Assembly (NCBI GenBank): GCA_937981515.1
Contig: CALJNY010000310.1
Span: 1-15,558 of the forward strand
Source of the DNA: an uncultured Collinsella sp.
GTDB lineage: Bacteria; Actinomycetota; Coriobacteriia; Coriobacteriales; Coriobacteriaceae
Reading direction: 5' to 3'
DNA: 15,558 nt
The notes under the pieces were generated by a model that ran no database searches, was not told the origin of the DNA, and saw nothing but the letters and a program-made list of their open reading frames with translations. Shown piece after piece: positions 14,382 through 15,558 of the stretch. The number at the start of each line of letters is the position of its first letter. The first letter of the stretch is position 1. A program made the translations under genes and the position numbers.

Positions 14382-15558
14382 ATGCAGATTTCGCTCATTC
14401 TTCCCCAAATCGTTGCGCTCGATGTTGTCTTTGCCCTGGCTGCGTGTCTGCAGACGATCCACGTCCCGCTCATCGCATCGCGCCGCTCGTCCTATAACCG
14501 TAAGGTGATTTGCGCCTACGAGGCGAGCCTTGTGCTTCATCTGATGATTTCGGCGCTTATCCTGTTCGCGTCGTCTGGCTCGCATCTGGTGGCGCCGCTT
14601 GACGTTTGCGCCAGGGCAATGGGCGGAGCGTTGTGGCTCAATGCCGCGATCTTTGCCTATGGCGTGGTGCTTATGGTGCACTATCGTCGCCCCGTCATGC
14701 TGGTCGAGCTGCTGCTTGTTGTCGCCGTTACACCGCCGGTGGTGCTTGCCATGGGCTCGGCGTGGACCGTTGTCCTTATCGCAGAGGGAGCGTTCTTCCT
14801 GTTCCGTTCCATCGCGGCGCTCTTGATGGACGTCCGTAACCGCCAGGAAGACATCACGGCGTTCTCGACGATCGAGACCATCAACGTGATTCCCGTCGGC
14901 ATCCTGTATCTGGATCCAAAGGGCCGTCCGTTGCTCATGAACCGCTGCATGCGTAAAAACCTCGTTGAGCTTCACATGCCCACCGACTTGCACGATATGA
15001 GCGGCACGTGGAACGGCCTTCGAAAGCTCAGTGCTCAGATGCCCGAGAGCAGCAAAAACCGCGTTCGAATCGACCTGGATCGCTTTGGCGAGGCGCGCGC
15101 GGTGGTCGAGGTTTCTCCCTCCGAGATTCGCCTGTTTGTGTGCGACGCCGTTATGGTTTCGGGTCGCCCCTTGGAGCGCATCATCGGCTTGGACGTGACG
15201 GAGTACGCACATGCTCATGACCGCCTGGCGCATGCCAACCGACTGCTCGAGCTTGCGGGCCAAGAACTTCAAGCGCAGATCGAAGAGGTCAAAAAGGTCG
15301 CCAACAATGCTGCCTACCTGCGCATGCGCGCCCGCGTGCACGACGTGATCGGTCAGCGCCTGTCCATCCTCCATCGCTATCTGGAGGAGGGTCGCCTTGA
15401 CGACGAATCGCTCGAGCAGATCGATCCGCTGCTGCGCTCAATCTCCGACGACTTGCGCAGCGGCGGCGACAGCGAGCCGGCGGAGCAGCTTGGCGATATC
15501 ATTCATGCCTTTGGCCTAGTGAGCGTGCAGATTGATGCAGAGGGGTCGCTTCCCGAGG
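14382..15558 (+). CDS. Membrane sensor histidine kinase, HisKA_3-like (3' end outside window)
   Basis: The frame is open from ATG 14382 through the right edge, 392 codons seen. Five hydrophobic helices (about residues 4-150) are followed by a PAS-like stretch (ETINVIPVGILYLDPKGRPLLMN), a coiled coil (HANRLLELAGQELQAQIEEV) and a dimerisation/phosphotransfer segment RARVHDVIGQRLSIL. His320 is the expected phosphorylation site in the HD.IGQ.L pattern of NarL-type (HisKA_3) kinases. The ATP-binding domain should follow outside the window. It begins two bases after the restored end of the sensor gene with only a weak GGTGAG before it, so translation is probably coupled. Its usual partner would be a LuxR-type response regulator, expected just beyond the edge. 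Confidence 0.85.
   Translation, partial: MQISLILPQIVALDVVFALAACLQTIHVPLIASRRSSYNRKVICAYEASLVLHLMISALILFASSGSHLVAPLDVCARAMGGALWLNAAIFAYGVVLMVHYRRPVMLVELLLVVAVTPPVVLAMGSAWTVVLIAEGAFFLFRSIAALLMDVRNRQEDITAFSTIETINVIPVGILYLDPKGRPLLMNRCMRKNLVELHMPTDLHDMSGTWNGLRKLSAQMPESSKNRVRIDLDRFGEARAVVEVSPSEIRLFVCDAVMVSGRPLERIIGLDVTEYAHAHDRLAHANRLLELAGQELQAQIEEVKKVANNAAYLRMRARVHDVIGQRLSILHRYLEEGRLDDESLEQIDPLLRSISDDLRSGGDSEPAEQLGDIIHAFGLVSVQIDAEGSLPE

Noticed and set aside
14184..15374. A 396-codon open frame on the minus strand across the kinase genes
   Set aside because: Its composition (His, Arg, Gln, Asp-rich) and its position opposite the PAS and HisKA motifs mark it as a shadow.

Overview
The window looks like chromosomal DNA of a high-GC gut actinobacterium of the Coriobacteriia, most likely Collinsella or a close relative. 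This rests on recalled traits of the group, not a database search: a 12-helix membrane protein ending in a LuxR helix-turn-helix, an LPXTG-type anchored C69 peptidase, a 7TM-type sensor beside a HisKA_3-like kinase, and intergenic regions crowded with palindromic repeats. There is no phage, CRISPR, rRNA, tRNA or complete insertion sequence.

Layout, left to right. Positions 1-353 hold a minus-strand promoter, a cobalamin riboswitch and the probable first codons of a gene that leaves the window. From 457 to 3160 a minus-strand surface-anchored C69 dipeptidase lies between two copies of a 130-bp hairpin repeat; its best start is separated from the rest of the gene by one missing base in a G tract. 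A plus-strand HAD phosphatase follows (3229-3894), then about 500 bp made almost entirely of palindromic repeats. Next come a minus-strand lipoprotein, a minus-strand stand-alone PTS EIIA(Glc)-like protein, a plus-strand RpiR regulator remnant that has lost its DNA-binding domain, and minus-strand pyrE. Divergent from pyrE is a plus-strand P-type IIIB (MgtA-like) ATPase whose transcript appears to start with a 23-codon leader frame. Convergent to it is the 12-TM LuxR-type regulator. Divergent from that is a two-gene sensor operon: a 7TM protein with a degenerate kinase-like C-terminus and a frameshift at a T tract, then a 5TM histidine kinase cut by the right edge.

Working together: the only clear functional unit is the sensor pair, which are translationally adjacent and probably act on a response regulator beyond the right edge; the divergent LuxR protein could belong to the same circuit. 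The other genes are housekeeping or accessory functions with single-gene transcripts, each ending in its own hairpin. A recurring pattern is that gene segments sit between paired copies of the same hairpin (C69 peptidase; lipoprotein/EIIA/RpiR; mgtA). The points most worth checking are the possibly phase-variable peptidase start, the mgtA leader frame, and the pseudokinase/kinase pair.
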